Shown here in pieces: positions 10,439 to 23,802 of a stretch of 64,000 bases of DNA; the stretch's first letter is position 1; every line of letters starts with the position of its first letter. The translations under genes and the position numbers were made by a program. The notes beneath the pieces were generated by a model, which ran no database searches, was not told the DNA's origin, and worked only from the letters and a program-made list of their open reading frames with translations. Origin of the DNA: Macrocybe gigantea (lineage: Eukaryota; Basidiomycota; Agaricomycetes; Agaricales; Callistosporiaceae); contig SJRY01000266.1 in assembly GCA_011319805.1 (NCBI GenBank), positions 558,001 to 622,000 of the forward strand, written 5' to 3'.

Positions 10439-12601
10439 ATGAGCGTCCGCCTTCCGCCTCCCTCTCAATTCTCCTACCGCGAAACCGACGACGACTCGGA
10501 AGAAAGGTCCGAAGGGTCGGAGACTGAGAGCGAGGACGAGGACGATCAGAACTGGGACGACTGGGTCTCCGACTCACTCTCGAAGCAGCCGTGTCGATCT
10601 CTGTTCGAGGACAAGACGTTTCCGTCTGCGGATGAGGCTTTGCAGCACGACAAGGCTGTGCACGGCTTCGACTTGGAAGAGACGTGTACCCGACTGTGTT
10701 CGTGAGGACCTGTGCTTGCTTCACGCTTTGTGATTTTGACGCTGTTTCTCTTCTTTTGGCTTTTCTTTCGTTTGAAGCACTTGATTCGTATGGTCGCATA
10801 CGTCTTATCAACTATATCCGCAGGACGGCAAGTTATCTCGACGTACTCTTTCTGCTGTTTTAAATTTTAAGCGCGGTGTCGCAGAACCCGAAACCGTCTG
10901 ATGTCTCTGCCCTGATGGGAAAAGAACCGTTCCTCCACTCCGACGAGTACCTCATTCCATCCGTGGAGAACGACCCGCTGCTCCGTGCGTCGCCCATAGT
11001 GTGTCCCCAACTGCAGTTCTGACTTTATCATTCAGAAATACAGTCATACGATTGGTCCGACGATGAGGAGGAAGGCCCTTCGCAAAGCATCGATCCAGAA
11101 AAGCGGATCCGGGCGCTGGAGAGAAAGCTGGAGCAGGCAAGGCAGGATTTTGCAGAGTACCGCTCGCTCGTCAACACCAAGCTCGACATTGCCAGCCTCG
11201 TCGAAACCGTGAAGGAGCCCGGTCTGCCGAGAGAAAGCCGGCGCTCGAGATGACGATACTCACTATTTCGACAGTTATGCAGAAAACGGTAAAGTCTATC
11301 CGTAGATCGGTAACACCTCGCTCTCATGAGTTTCTATACATCGGATTTAGACATTCACGCGGTAATGATCCAAGACAAAGTCCGGACCTCGACCTATGCA
11401 CAGTTCATCCTAACGAATCCGGGCTTGTTCCGGGACGCCATCGTGCTTGACGTCGGGTGCGGGACCGGTATCCTCTCGCTCTTCGCGGCACGAGCCGGTG
11501 CGAAGCGCGTGATCGCAGTGGATGCGAGTCGGATTGCAGAGCGAGCAGAGCGCATCGTAAAGGCGAACGGCCTTGAGGACGTGATCACGGTCGTGCGCGG
11601 CAAGGTGGAGGATATCGCACTGCCGGAGGGTGTGGACAAGGTGGACGTGATCGTGTCAGAGTGGATGGGGTACGGGCTGTTGTACGAGTCGATGCTGGAC
11701 TCGGTCTTGCACGCGCGGGATCGGTTTTTGAAACCCGAAGGAGTGATGGTGCCGAGTCAGTGCAAGATGATGATGTGCCTGTGTGATGGAAGCGAGATTT
11801 TCAAGGAGCGCATAGGGTTTTGGAGTGACATTTATGGTCAGTGCAAGTCCTCGTTGAGATGTTTTCTATTCATCTGATGAATAAAATACAGGTTTCGATT
11901 TATCTATCATGGCAGAGGGTGTTCACGACGATGCCATCATCGATGTTGTCGGACCGGACCAGACCTTGAGCGAGCCATATCCTATCAAGGTGATGTCATT
12001 TCCAAATCTACTCGCACAATACTGAACAACTCCAATGATTCAGGACCTCCTCCTGAACGAGATCAAGCCCCGTCAATTGGACTTTACCTCCTCCTTCAAA
12101 CTCGTAGCCACCGCCGGCCGGCGTGCCAAAGTCCACTGCCTCGTGCTCTACTTTGACACGTTCTTTACCATAAACGGGCGCCCGGTGCCACCAGGGACGA
12201 GTGTGAAGCCGACAAACGACCGCGACGTGGTGCTGGCGGAGGTGTGGCCGGTGGGTGGAAAGCCCGCGACGCAGAGGCGGAAGAGCTTGGGCCCGGACAG
12301 GGACACGGTGACGAGCTTCAGCACGGGGCCGAAGAGCACGCCGACGCATGGAAGCAAACGCTGTTTCTCTTACGGGAGCCGATCCCTGTTTCCGAAGGTG
12401 CGCCCACGTCTTCCGGTCATTTTTCCTCACTTGCAGACTAAACTCTAAAACTCTGCAGGGACTGTGGTGCAAGGGACGTTCCACTGTCGCAAAAGCAACG
12501 ACAACTCGCGCGAGTTGGATGTCGAAATCCACTACTCTGTCCAGCAAGAGGGCGACAAGGCACCCGGCGACGTGATCGTGCAGATGTACAAAGTCCGGTA
12601 A
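10439..12601 (+). CDS. PRMT3: Protein arginine N-methyltransferase 3
   Basis: Type I arginine methyltransferase. PRMT3 is cytosolic and methylates ribosomal protein uS5 (Rps2). N-terminus acidic (DDDSEERSEGSETESEDEDD), then a remnant C2H2 zinc finger (QPCRSLFEDKTFPSADEALQ..H) and a coiled coil. The catalytic core follows: SFYTSDLDIHAVMIQDKVRT, motif I VLDVGCGTGILSLFAA, acidic RVIAVDAS, and the double-E loop SEWMGYGLLYESMLDSVL. The C-terminal barrel ends in DVIVQMYKVR. The conserved THW loop is split. The frame gives ...KSTPTH, then WKQTLFLLREPI only in the next frame, so one T is missing near 12349. At least five introns. The gene converges on the dioxygenase, whose stop lies 73 bp away. Confidence 0.9.
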
Positions 12602-12674
12602 TACGATATCTGATATGATGTCATCCAATGGATCTGTCGGTCATGACGTCACCTCGACTGCAGAACGCAGTTAC

Positions 12675-14242
12675 TTAAGATTCTTTCTTGGCATACGTGG
12701 CTTGAAAGCGTGCTTTTACGTATTCTCCTGCAGTGACGACCTCGTATTTCTGAGGCCGTTCCGTGGAAATGCAACTCGGTATCGCTAGAACAGCGTGAGA
12801 CGACACGGCCACCTGCAAGGTTCAGATCACAACACGCGCCTCGAGTCTTACATCGTAGTCTGTGCCGAAAAATAGCGGAATCGAGTATCGTTCGGCACCG
12901 CTGCGATTAATAGCTCTGTGGACAGTCGACTTGAACACGTCATCTGCGGACGAAAGGAAGACCGTTATTTGTTGTCGCGATGAAATGAAGGACCCAGGCG
13001 CACTTGTCCAACGAGCAAATTGATCGCCGAGACTGGTAATCAGATATGTAGCGTCGATTTGGATGACGTTTGTAGAGCACGGACTTTATGACGAATGTCC
13101 CTGGGATTGGAGGCGCGTCGATCCACCGCTTCTGCGAGTTTAGAACCTGCAGAGCTTGGATACCAGGTTCTTGCCAGAGGATCGTGAAACACTGTGCTCG
13201 GACGTCCGGGTTTCGTTTCAATCAAGAAAACATTTGATTTACCTCCCAACTAAAGGAGATTCATACGGCTGTCATTTACGGTGAAGGGAGACCTACGTAC
13301 TCTGTATGCGCACCGATCCCAATGACTTTCTCATCGACGATACCGGACTGAGGGGGATAATGCAGCAACTTCATGAGAGCAGCCGAATGTCTGGTCTATA
13401 GACATTTTCTAGCCACTTGGCTTGAAAAAAGGTGGAGATGGGACATGACCTGTACCTTATCATTGAAAAAGGATTCTTCCAAGTTCAGCGCCAGAGCGAA
13501 GAGAGGAAACATGGTTTTGCCAAGGTCTAGCACCGAGTGGCTTGCGATTTCCCCTGTTGAGGACAAAAAGCACGAAAAGTCGCTTGAACTCACTAGTATT
13601 TCAATATTGTCTGGCGAAAATCGGCACATCGGATGGCCAGACGTTTTCATCGGACAAGACTGACCCAGGCGGACGCTCTTTAATCCCATCAGCGCCCTCG
13701 AGATCTTCCCAGCCCAGTTCAAAGCCTTCTTGCAGGTCTCCCACGTTATCGGGGTTGTTGTTTCCGCTGAGCAGAGGAGAATAGCCCTTGTAGCTCGCGT
13801 TCTTGCGATTCTCAATCTGATAGAGCCTTCTGAGCGAGGGATACACTTTGAAAGAGCCACAGGACAAGAAGCGCACCTTCATTTTGGTCTCTAGAGGGAG
13901 CGCGAAGAACGCTTTTGCCATCTCCAGAGCTCCTTGGATCGTTTCTTCAGGCACGCCGTGGTTCTTCACTAGCGGTGGGCGTTGTTTAGTTAGGTATGAC
14001 ATTACAACGCAATTTGCAGACCGTAGAAGAATCCGACGTTGATGCATGCGTTTCTGATTTCTTCAGCCAACGAGGCGCGGATGAGCGGGTCGTACTTGCG
14101 GCGTTCGTCAGGTCACTATATCAACATGCATATTTCATAATGAGTCCCGTCATCCAATATCGAAACACAATTTCACGGACATGATGGGTATATCTTGAAA
14201 ATCCTGTCCGGCTGCTTTTGCTATGTCGACGAGAGATGGCAT
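12675..14242 (-). CDS. 2-oxoglutarate/Fe(II)-dependent dioxygenase (IPNS-like)
   Basis: Non-haem iron oxygenase of the isopenicillin N synthase / gibberellin oxidase superfamily; substrate unknown. N-terminal DIOX_N features: QDFQDIPI, then LAEEIRNACINVGFFY, KNHGVPEETIQGALEMAKAF and FALPLETKMKV, followed by NASYKGYSPLL and FELGWEDLEG. The catalytic domain includes LQVLNSQKRWIDAPPIPGTF, DVFKSTVHRAINRSGAERYSIPLFFG (distal metal His and the Arg that binds 2-oxoglutarate) and a C-terminal ARFQATYAKKES. The ATG at 14242 gives MPSLVDIAKAAGQDFQ. The splice joining exon 1 to exon 2 near 14120 does not keep frame by canonical sites, so another indel or an unusual site is likely there. Divergent from HNT1 across only 104 bp. 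Confidence 0.83.
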
Positions 14243-14346
14243 GGTGGTTGTCGTTGATGATATGCGGGAGCCGGTCCGGACTGGTGATGACGTAAGGAAA
14301 TCACCTTGATCTTTCCGGTTTTCGAGACAGAGCACTTCTTACCGCC

Positions 14347-15044
14347 ATGGCCGCCAAGTATCGCAACCGTAACTTGTCTCGCGAACCGAGTTGCTGACGC
14401 AAAGACATAGGACTCTTGCCAGCTGCATCTTTTGCAAAATCATCAAGGGTTGAGTCGAATCCAGTTCGTTGTGGAACATGTTAAACTGATGGTGCTCCGT
14501 TTCACAGGCGAGATTCCAAGTTACAAGCTGATCGAGACTGACCTCTCGTGAGAGACGCTCGCTTAGCTGTCCAGAACTGAAATCTCAGTCTTTCGCGGAC
14601 AGGTTCTCGTTCCTGGATATCGGCCCTTTGTCTCGCGGGCATGCATTGATCGTTCCGAAATGTTAGTGTAATCCACTCTGATACGCTCAAAAGTCCTTTA
14701 TTCATGTATGGCCTACTAGACCACGCCGAAAAGTTGCACGAGCTTCCGGACGAACACCTCGCTGATGTGATGCCCATCGCGAAGAAGATTGCTCTCGCAC
14801 AAGGAGTCCAGAATTACAACGTGCTCCAGAATAATGGCAGGATCGCTCATCAGGTGAGCGCACTTTGTCCTCAATGCATTCTGATTGTTGATCTGACAAT
14901 TGACTACAGGAAGTCCCTCACGTCCATTTCCATGTTATTCCAAAGCCCAACGAAGAGGAAGGCTTGATCGTAGGTTGGCCTGCCCAGACTTTTGCAAAGG
15001 AAGAGATGCAGAAGATATATGAGGAGATTAGGGATAGACTGTAG
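14347..15044 (+). CDS. HNT1: HIT-family adenosine 5'-monophosphoramidase
   Basis: Hydrolyses AMP-lysine and similar AMP-N bonds (HINT/Hnt1 branch). After five introns the protein starts MAAKTLASCIFCKIIKGEIP, with the CxxC zinc pair of Hint proteins. It continues with SYKLIETDLSFSFLDIGPLS, RGHALIVPKYHAEKLHELPD and GRIAHQ, then the HIT triad EVPHVHFHVIPKP, and ends EEMQKIYEEIRDRL. About 140 residues, normal for the family. Exon 1 codes for only about 3.7 codons before the first intron, so the start is easily missed. All exons join in frame. Confidence 0.92.
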
Positions 15045-15231
15045 CTTTAACGACACTGGTACATTATGCAACCTTTCAGTAAATTTCAGTGCTCACCTTG
15101 CCAGGCGTCCACTATGCTTACTTAATAAATACGAGAAATTTCCAAATCGATCACTCACCTGCTTGACAAATGGAGGCGGTGTCCTCAACACCTTTCTTTT
15201 CTGACCGCCAACCAGCATCGACGGCTTCGGG

Positions 15232-18200
15232 ATGACCCAGCCAAACCTGATCGGCTCTGTGTTTGAGAGAAAGCAGACCGCCGCGCGGCCCACGCCGCCC
15301 ACGGCACAGGAACCTCAGATTGGCGGTTTCCCGAAGGCCGAGCATCGATCGAAGAGCGCTTTTGCGCGTAGCAGAGAGGAGCGGCGTAAGAATGGCTCTG
15401 CTAGGCTATCTTCTCCGCCGTCCGTTCAGCCCCTTCAGCCGCCCCGGATGCCGCCACCCGACGTAGATGACTGGCGCTTGCAGATGAGCAGGGAGAACCG
15501 GCAGCGCGTGGAGGGCATGACTGAAGAGGAGAGGCAACGCGAGATGGAGGAGATTATTGAGCGATTCGGTGCTGGTATTCAGAATCTCTTTAAGCGCGTT
15601 CAGGATGTCCGAGCAAGGAAAAGAGGACAAGCCACAAATGAAGAGGTGTCCTCGCCTCCTCTCGGTGCCCATCCGTCCACAGAGTCTGGCCAACCCGTTG
15701 CGCGTCCGGCGACATTGGAAGCAGGTTTGGATCTTACAATCGTCTTTATCTTTGTGGCCATTTCTGATATACCGTGTTGAAAAATGACAGTCCCTATTGC
15801 ACGTCGAAGCTCTCTTGTGCAGAAACGCCGAGAGGCTTTTGACAAAAGTTCGTCTGCGCCTTTACTTCTATAGTTTAGCCTTCCTGACGTTATTAAAGGC
15901 AACCCCCCATCTGCTCTGTCGCGGAGCAGCACTCGCCCACCAAGCCGCGAACGTCGTCTGAGATTCGCAGAACTCGCACCAGAAGATGTCCACGTTTACG
16001 AGTCCGCGCCACCGTCCCCTCGTAGAAAGACCCTTGCACTGCCGCCGCCGACTAACGACTCCTCCGCCATCTCACTCGGTCAGTGGAAGGGGACCATGAA
16101 AGGGTCGCCACAGCCCTCACCTCCAGAGAAGGACGGTAAAATGGACGTCGCACAAGATGAGCCGGAGGAAGGAACCGCCGAATACATTCGTCGCAGGTAT
16201 TTCCCCAATGCCCCAGTCAACGATCCCAATTTGGCGTGGATGACAGAGACCGCATCGGAGGAGGATAACACATCGTTCTCTCTCCGTTTTGACCTGAATG
16301 GCAAACCCATACCCCCCGCACTATCGTCCAAGCTACCGACACATCTTGGACTACATCATCATGCCGAAGGTTCTCATGCAGGATACACTCTTGACGATAT
16401 ATTTCTCTTGTCTCGCTCGACCGTTCCTGCTCAACGCGCTACTATGCTCGGCGTCCTAGCACGCATTGCTCAGAGGACGGCAAGGGCTAAGGATGGCCCG
16501 ATAGACGACATGTCTGAATTTCGGGGCAAAGAAGAAAATCTTCGGAAAAGGATCTTGGCAGCCGGCGTTGAAGCGATGTCGGAACGCGGAAGCGTCGGAG
16601 CTAGGGCGATAGAAGTGGTCTGGCAATGTATCGTTGGCTGGGACGAAGACCTACTTGACGTCAGTGGATAGAGCTCGAATCAGAGTCGGACGCCGCTATC
16701 AGATCGCTGCCATTGGAACATTTCCTGCCGCACATAACGACCGCTTTCGCACACGGCGATCTCACGCCAGAGTCGGCATCCCAATTACTCGACGTCCTAC
16801 GACGGCTGGCTCGGCAAAACAGCAGCGCCGCCTCTGCGATAACGACGACTCCGCGACTGGTGGCCAATATTATGCAGACTTTTCTCCTCACACCCATTCC
16901 CCCCACAGGCACGTCGCCACTTCCGAACCCGAACGCCATTGATCTGCTCATCGTGCTCGCTTCGTCTTCACGAACGAACGCCCTCGCATTGCGAGAATTT
17001 GCAGACTCCCTGCTGAGATTTGTCACCTTTCTCCCAAATGAATCTCTGTATTCACGTCCGCTCGCCACTTTGCTCCTGACATCGACATTGAATTTCTACA
17101 CGATGCTCGCAAAATACGGATTATACGCCCATATTGCCAGCACTGCGGCAGATCAATTTGCTAAACTACAAAAGTACATAATCTCGGAATGCGATTCACA
17201 AACGCTGATGATGGCTTATTTGGATTTGCTGGAGGTGTGGACGACGTGCGCGATAGATCCTCATAGGACCACTCCAGACCATGAGGTCCTCTGGAGTCAG
17301 ATCGTGGGCTGGGATTGGCATTCCGATGTTAGGAATCTTACTGACCGGCTCACGACCGACGAGCAAGATTGGGAAGTGTGGGCGAGGGTTTGGAACGTGA
17401 ACTCTGCTTGGCTCGAGGGTGCCAGGTTGAACGGCTTGCGAAGTGGTTCTGACGAGAGATGGGAGTGTACCGATTGCTTCCAACCTGGCTTCGAGGAAGG
17501 TGATGAGAAATTGGTGTTGACAAAATTGCTGGATGCGATAAATGGTGAACTTTCGCAGCTGCATTGTGTCCCCGACAAGGACAGACCGTCGCACTATCGA
17601 ATGCTGGGCCGTTATTGCTCATCGTTGACGGCGGCCATCAGGCTGTTGCTAGGCTGCTTGCCTCCGTTGACGGGTGATCCGCCTTCGTCCCCCCCACTTC
17701 CGCTGCCTTTCGCCAAAATGTCGGCTCTGTGTGCAAAACTGACGACCCATCCTCTCTGGTCATTTGTCTGCAAAGATGCCCAAAGTCTCGTGCATAGTCG
17801 GCCATTGTCGCAGCTCCTCTCGTACTATCTTCGCCTCTCGCGCCGACTGCCAGCCGTATCTGAAGAACTCTGGATGGCGCAAGCTTTGGCTATCCTGTCC
17901 AGGCAGCTGCCTGGAGATGAGGAGTATGCCTTGCAGGTTTTGGATGAGTTCCTTGGCTTTTGGACACCCGGATGGACGGCGGCGAGACTCATCAGAGTCC
18001 CTGATATTATCTGGGAGAAAGGAGGGATGTCTATCATCAGACCGTTTTTATCGCATTCGCTGCGACCTGATCAGGAACTGTATATCGGACCATTGACACC
18101 AACATCCGATTCGATTCTTGCGGCCACAACTCAGTGTCTTCCTGCAATGACCGCTATTGTGACTCCTGGCTTGCCTGCCAGACGGGACTGGACGACATCC

Positions 18201-19168
18201 GCCATAGACCATCTTTTGCGGTCTGGCACTTCTTCGGTATTCAAAGCCCTGCCTCCATCCTGGGACGCATCCGAAGTCGAAGTCACACGTGCGTCGCTCC
18301 TGTTGACGAACTTTTGCCGCGACGTTCTGCGACGGTTTTCTCTTCTCGACTTTGTGTTGATCCGCGAAGAGGCGGCGTTTGCGTGCATGAAGGTTTTCAT
18401 GCTGGAACATGGACAACCGCATAACGATTCGTCAGATGAGGTCTTTAGGGATCCTGTCGTCCACACGCTCATGAGCAACTTGATACGGCCTTACACGATT
18501 GGCTCCAATCCTTCGCCTGCAGCTGACGCGCCCGTAGTGCCTCTGTCAGCCTCAGGGAATCTGGAGGACGTATCTGCCCATTTTCTCGGGAAGACGCCAT
18601 TTTATCAGTACTACACGATTTCGTGGCTCTGTACGATGCGATTTCCTTCTCCGATCCCCTCTTTGCTCAGCTGCTTCTACCGCCTACGTCAATGCGCTAT
18701 GCGCATGATTATCGAAAACACCTATGGAACGACTTTGGTCATGTTCTGCGGACGGTTCGGACACCGGTGGATCAAGTGATCTCGAGCGATATCATGGAGT
18801 ACTTGTCCCCCGTCGAAACGGACGCACAAATGATAGGCGCTTATCTACGAGAATTGTTGAAGGACGAGCTTCAAGGTTTTGTCAGACTGCAGGCATTGCA
18901 TCATGTTGCTTCCAACATCTGGCCAGACCTGTCTGATGATAGTGGATGGAATTCCGAACGAGCCAGCAAACTACTGGCTACTGTCGCTACTCAAGGAAGT
19001 GTCGTTACTGTGCGAGACCTGGTGCGATATCGAGTCGCGACTGGTCAAATTTCTGCAGATACTCACAGCCCGTTGGACGACGGTCTAAAGAAAGCACGGC
19101 TGGACTGTGTGCGCCGTTTGGGTGGCGAGGAGCTAGCATTGCGTTTACAAGGTTTATTTCAGGAGTAA
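15232..19168 (+). CDS. RPAP1: RNA polymerase II-associated protein 1 (RPAP1/Rba50)
   Basis: Links RNA polymerase II assembly or import to Mediator; known for RPAP1 and yeast Rba50. The N-terminus MTQPNLIGSVFERK and DDWRLQMSRENRQRVEGMTE form the RPAP1_N motif. FDLNGKPIPP, GLHHHAEGSHAGYTLDDIF and LLSRSTVPAQRATMLGVLAR form RPAP1_C. A long alpha-helical region follows and ends LALRLQGLFQE. Two introns lie in the first kilobase; the remainder is one long exon of about 3.2 kb. Two frame breaks interrupt it. One is near 16663, where WDEDLLDVSG must pass to IELESESDAA. The other is near 18617, where TPFYQYYT must pass to FVALYDAISF. Each is repaired by one added base, so both look like consensus errors. 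Confidence 0.88.
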
Positions 19169-19419
19169 ACGCTTCACTTTTTTTGTTACCTTACAGCAAC
19201 ATTTGTAACTGCTTTACCGACCCGTCTTTCGCTTTCCTAGAACCGGTGTTGATTGTACAATACATTCGCAAGTTTGTTTTAATGTAGAAAGGACTGCAGA
19301 TGCATCACGCAATCGCCTGCGCTTACTCAGGCAGCACTGCGATAAAGATGCTTTAAAAACCGAGACTCAACGGAGATAAGCCAGCTCTCAACTAGTCCTC
19401 GCCATCGTCCGCCGCCGCC

Positions 19420-21225
<1,806 letters not shown>

Positions 21226-21474
21226 TATCCTAGCAAGTGCTTAACTATTATCTGATTATCGTCTCGTTGCTGATATTGTCTTGATAGATAAATTATCGCT
21301 AAATGTTATGGATGAATCGCTTACCAGCCAAGAAGTCAATAATGATACAAGTGTATTTACTCCCGCTACTTTTGACGGGTTGCCTTGGGCAATGTCGTTA
21401 GAAAAGGACCCTTTAAATCCACATAATTCGCCGAGAAATGGCCAGTACCGACCGAAATTTGTCCAGCGATGCTC

Positions 21475-21480
21475 ATATAT
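21475..21480 (+). promoter_or_regulatory. TATA element of the GH131 gene
   Basis: CATATATACG sits about 45 bp before the GH131 ATG in an otherwise AT-moderate stretch. Assigned by position. Confidence 0.45.
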
Positions 21481-21523
21481 ACGCAGAGCCATCCAGCCCA
21501 AGACGCCGCATCACAAGGTCACA

Positions 21524-22679
21524 ATGAATCTCCTTCCTCAATTCTTGTTCGCGATCTGCACCTTCGCGACGCCCATCATCTATGAAGGTCGTGCATCTCT
21601 ATCGTTGAGAGATTCAGATATCGACGCGTCTTCTGGCCCATATCTGACGTGCGACCGACTCGTTCCTCTTCACTTTAAGAAACAATTGAGCCGTCGGGTT
21701 CTCCTAGCGTCGTCAAGGGAGATGCCCAAAACGCATCATACGTGAGCGAACAAGTCTGTAAAGCCAGCGAACGGTTTCACGCAACGGCTTGTATAACTTC
21801 CAGTACTCTCACCTTCTTGGACGCACCGCCTCCCCTACACCACTGTGGTCCAAGCGCAGACTTTCTCCTCTCATCGCGATCCAGGAACAAGTCATATCAG
21901 TGACGGTCGACAACAGCTCCGTATTCGTGCCAGGCGGTCTCCGCAGTATGGATTCCGTCGCACGGAGTTCGTAGCGCAGAAAAACGGTAGTCCGTCAGGT
22001 CTGAATGCAGAGATGGAAGTCGGGGTGACCGTTTTCCATTTCTCGATCAAATTGAACGAGCGACTGCCTTTGAACTACGATCACGAGTACCAAATCGTTT
22101 TCATCGAGCCCAGTGACGGATCTCATGTTTTCGGCATCCAGCTCGGTAAGGCCATTCCTCTTTAGCGCCAACATTCATGATGTCGACGCACTATGGACTA
22201 GGTTCGCCTTTCACAAATCCGACGGGACCATTGCCTTCGAGAGATGCACATTTCTTCAAGGTTTTGGACCATGGGTGGAACCTCATTTATTCGGTGCCCT
22301 TCACGCCCAGGAACTGGCACAACTTTGCCATTCGGGTCGATTGGGACGAGAGAACTCTGCGGGTGTTCTACTCGAAAGACGGCCAACGTCTCGCACCCGT
22401 CACCGACGTTGTACCGAATCCCGTAGCCCCAGGGCCCGCAGGTCAGGGCGATTTCCACTTCGGAGTCTTGAAGGTGAGTAAAGGACCGCCGAGATGATTG
22501 AATTTGGAAACCGGATGTAGTCGTTTGTTTCCAGCTGCCACTCGTCAATCCCGCTGATGCACCGGAATACCAAGGAGATGTCGTCCACCACGGCATACAG
22601 GAAGGAACGAAGGAAGGTCTTTTCTACTCTGGAATTTTCGTCGAACAAGTGTCGAGTGGGATAAGCCTGGGCAACTGAG
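21524..22679 (+). CDS. Secreted glycoside hydrolase family 131 beta-glucanase
   Basis: Extracellular enzyme acting on beta-1,3/1,6/1,4-glucans; the family occurs in fungi and some oomycetes. A signal peptide (MNLLPQFLFAICTFATP) is followed by IIYEGRASLSLRDSDIDASS, GPYL, VVKGDAQNASY, YSHLLGRTASPTPLWSK, EQVISVTVDNSSVFVPGG, YGFRRTEFVAQKNGS, EMEVGVTVFHFSIKLNERLP, NYDHEYQIVFIEPSDGSHVF, NWHNFAIRVDWDERTLRVFY, QGDFHFGVLK and EGLFYSGIFVEQ. Five short introns. After VFVPGG the frame must shift to reach QYGFRRTEF; one C appears to be missing near 21938. Catalytically active GH131 enzymes use Glu residues; I did not assign them here. Confidence 0.88.
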
Positions 22680-23753
22680 AAAATGAAAGCGAGACGGCGT
22701 GTATTTGCCAGTGTGTGTATATGCGAATGTGTATAGAGTGGGTATTTCTGCCGAAATCGCCTTTGTCGGGAGTATGCTCATTTGCTGATTTCGAAGATGA
22801 AGAGGCGCTCATTATTTCAGTCCGCAAGACCAGTTGCAGGCCTTGCTTTGAAAGGGTAAATCGCTTTATTGTCAAGGCCAAGGCCATGCTGCTGGCGGCT
22901 ACGACTCGACGAATGCTAAGGGGGTAAGGTGAGATAATTGGACAGATCCCAATTTCTCTTCTGTTTCACGAACAGGAACCCTTGGCAGCATCAAGCCGGA
23001 CCTGTAAGCAGACAATTCCGGCCATGCCTCCATAACTATTTCAAGATAAAATGACTAAAAAAGGCCAGGTTCAAGCATGCCGGACGCATTACGCATCCCG
23101 AACCCCTGGTTCCTTTTCTTTTGACCCACTCTGCTCTCCGTGATTTCTCGGCGGCTGTCGTATTGCACCTGACACGACGGCGAATTCATGTCGGCCGACA
23201 TGCCGCTCCGACCTTCATGCCGATATGTGCTTGGGACGTATAGTCCTTATCAAAGTGCTATCTCGGGTAAATAGAAACTGGACTTCTTTTCTTCCGTAGC
23301 TGAAGGCAAGATGCACCAGAAGATGGTATCGCCATGCGCCAGCTTGATGGTGCTAGTTTTTATAAGATGGGAAAGGCTAATTTTGTTATCTGGCTCGTCT
23401 GGCAATGAACCATCATCCAGGCATACGCAAAAGTCGGCGATGTGCAGCGCGTTTGCATGGCTTCGGGAATGTTGTTGGTTGGCTATTTTTTCGTTTATTT
23501 TACGGTTGGGAAAATAAAAAGAGAGGTGTTTATTTTATCATGGTTATGCCTGTTCATTTCTCTGCGGTGGTTCATTTCGAATACGCCCATGTTCAATTTG
23601 AAACAACCAAAGCCGCCTTATTCATGTCACGGCACTCTTCATGCAACGAAGACGCAAGCGTTTCAACTTTCCAGGCTGACGCGTCGATGAATGTTAGCGG
23701 CATGTACAAACACGGAAATATACGTCATTGATCATGCTGGTCGTACAAACCCC
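22680..23753. other. Intergenic region, nothing supported
   Basis: About 1.1 kb between GH131 and the dehydrogenase. It is AT-rich with several short open frames lacking motifs, and I see no repeat or RNA gene. It holds the dehydrogenase promoter at its right edge. Confidence 0.4.
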
Positions 23754-23760
23754 TATATAA
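23754..23760 (+). promoter_or_regulatory. TATA box of the SDR gene
   Basis: A clear CCCTATATAAGGC lies 43 bp before the ATG at 23803. This is the best-formed TATA box in the window and suggests regulated rather than constitutive expression. Confidence 0.6.
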
Positions 23761-23802
23761 GGCATACAACGAATAAACGCATTATTATCTTCAGTGCGAA
23801 AT

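Noticed and set aside
16661..17068. Minus-strand open frame opposite RPAP1
   Set aside because: Shadow of a strongly coding exon; the plus-strand frame carries RPAP1 conservation.
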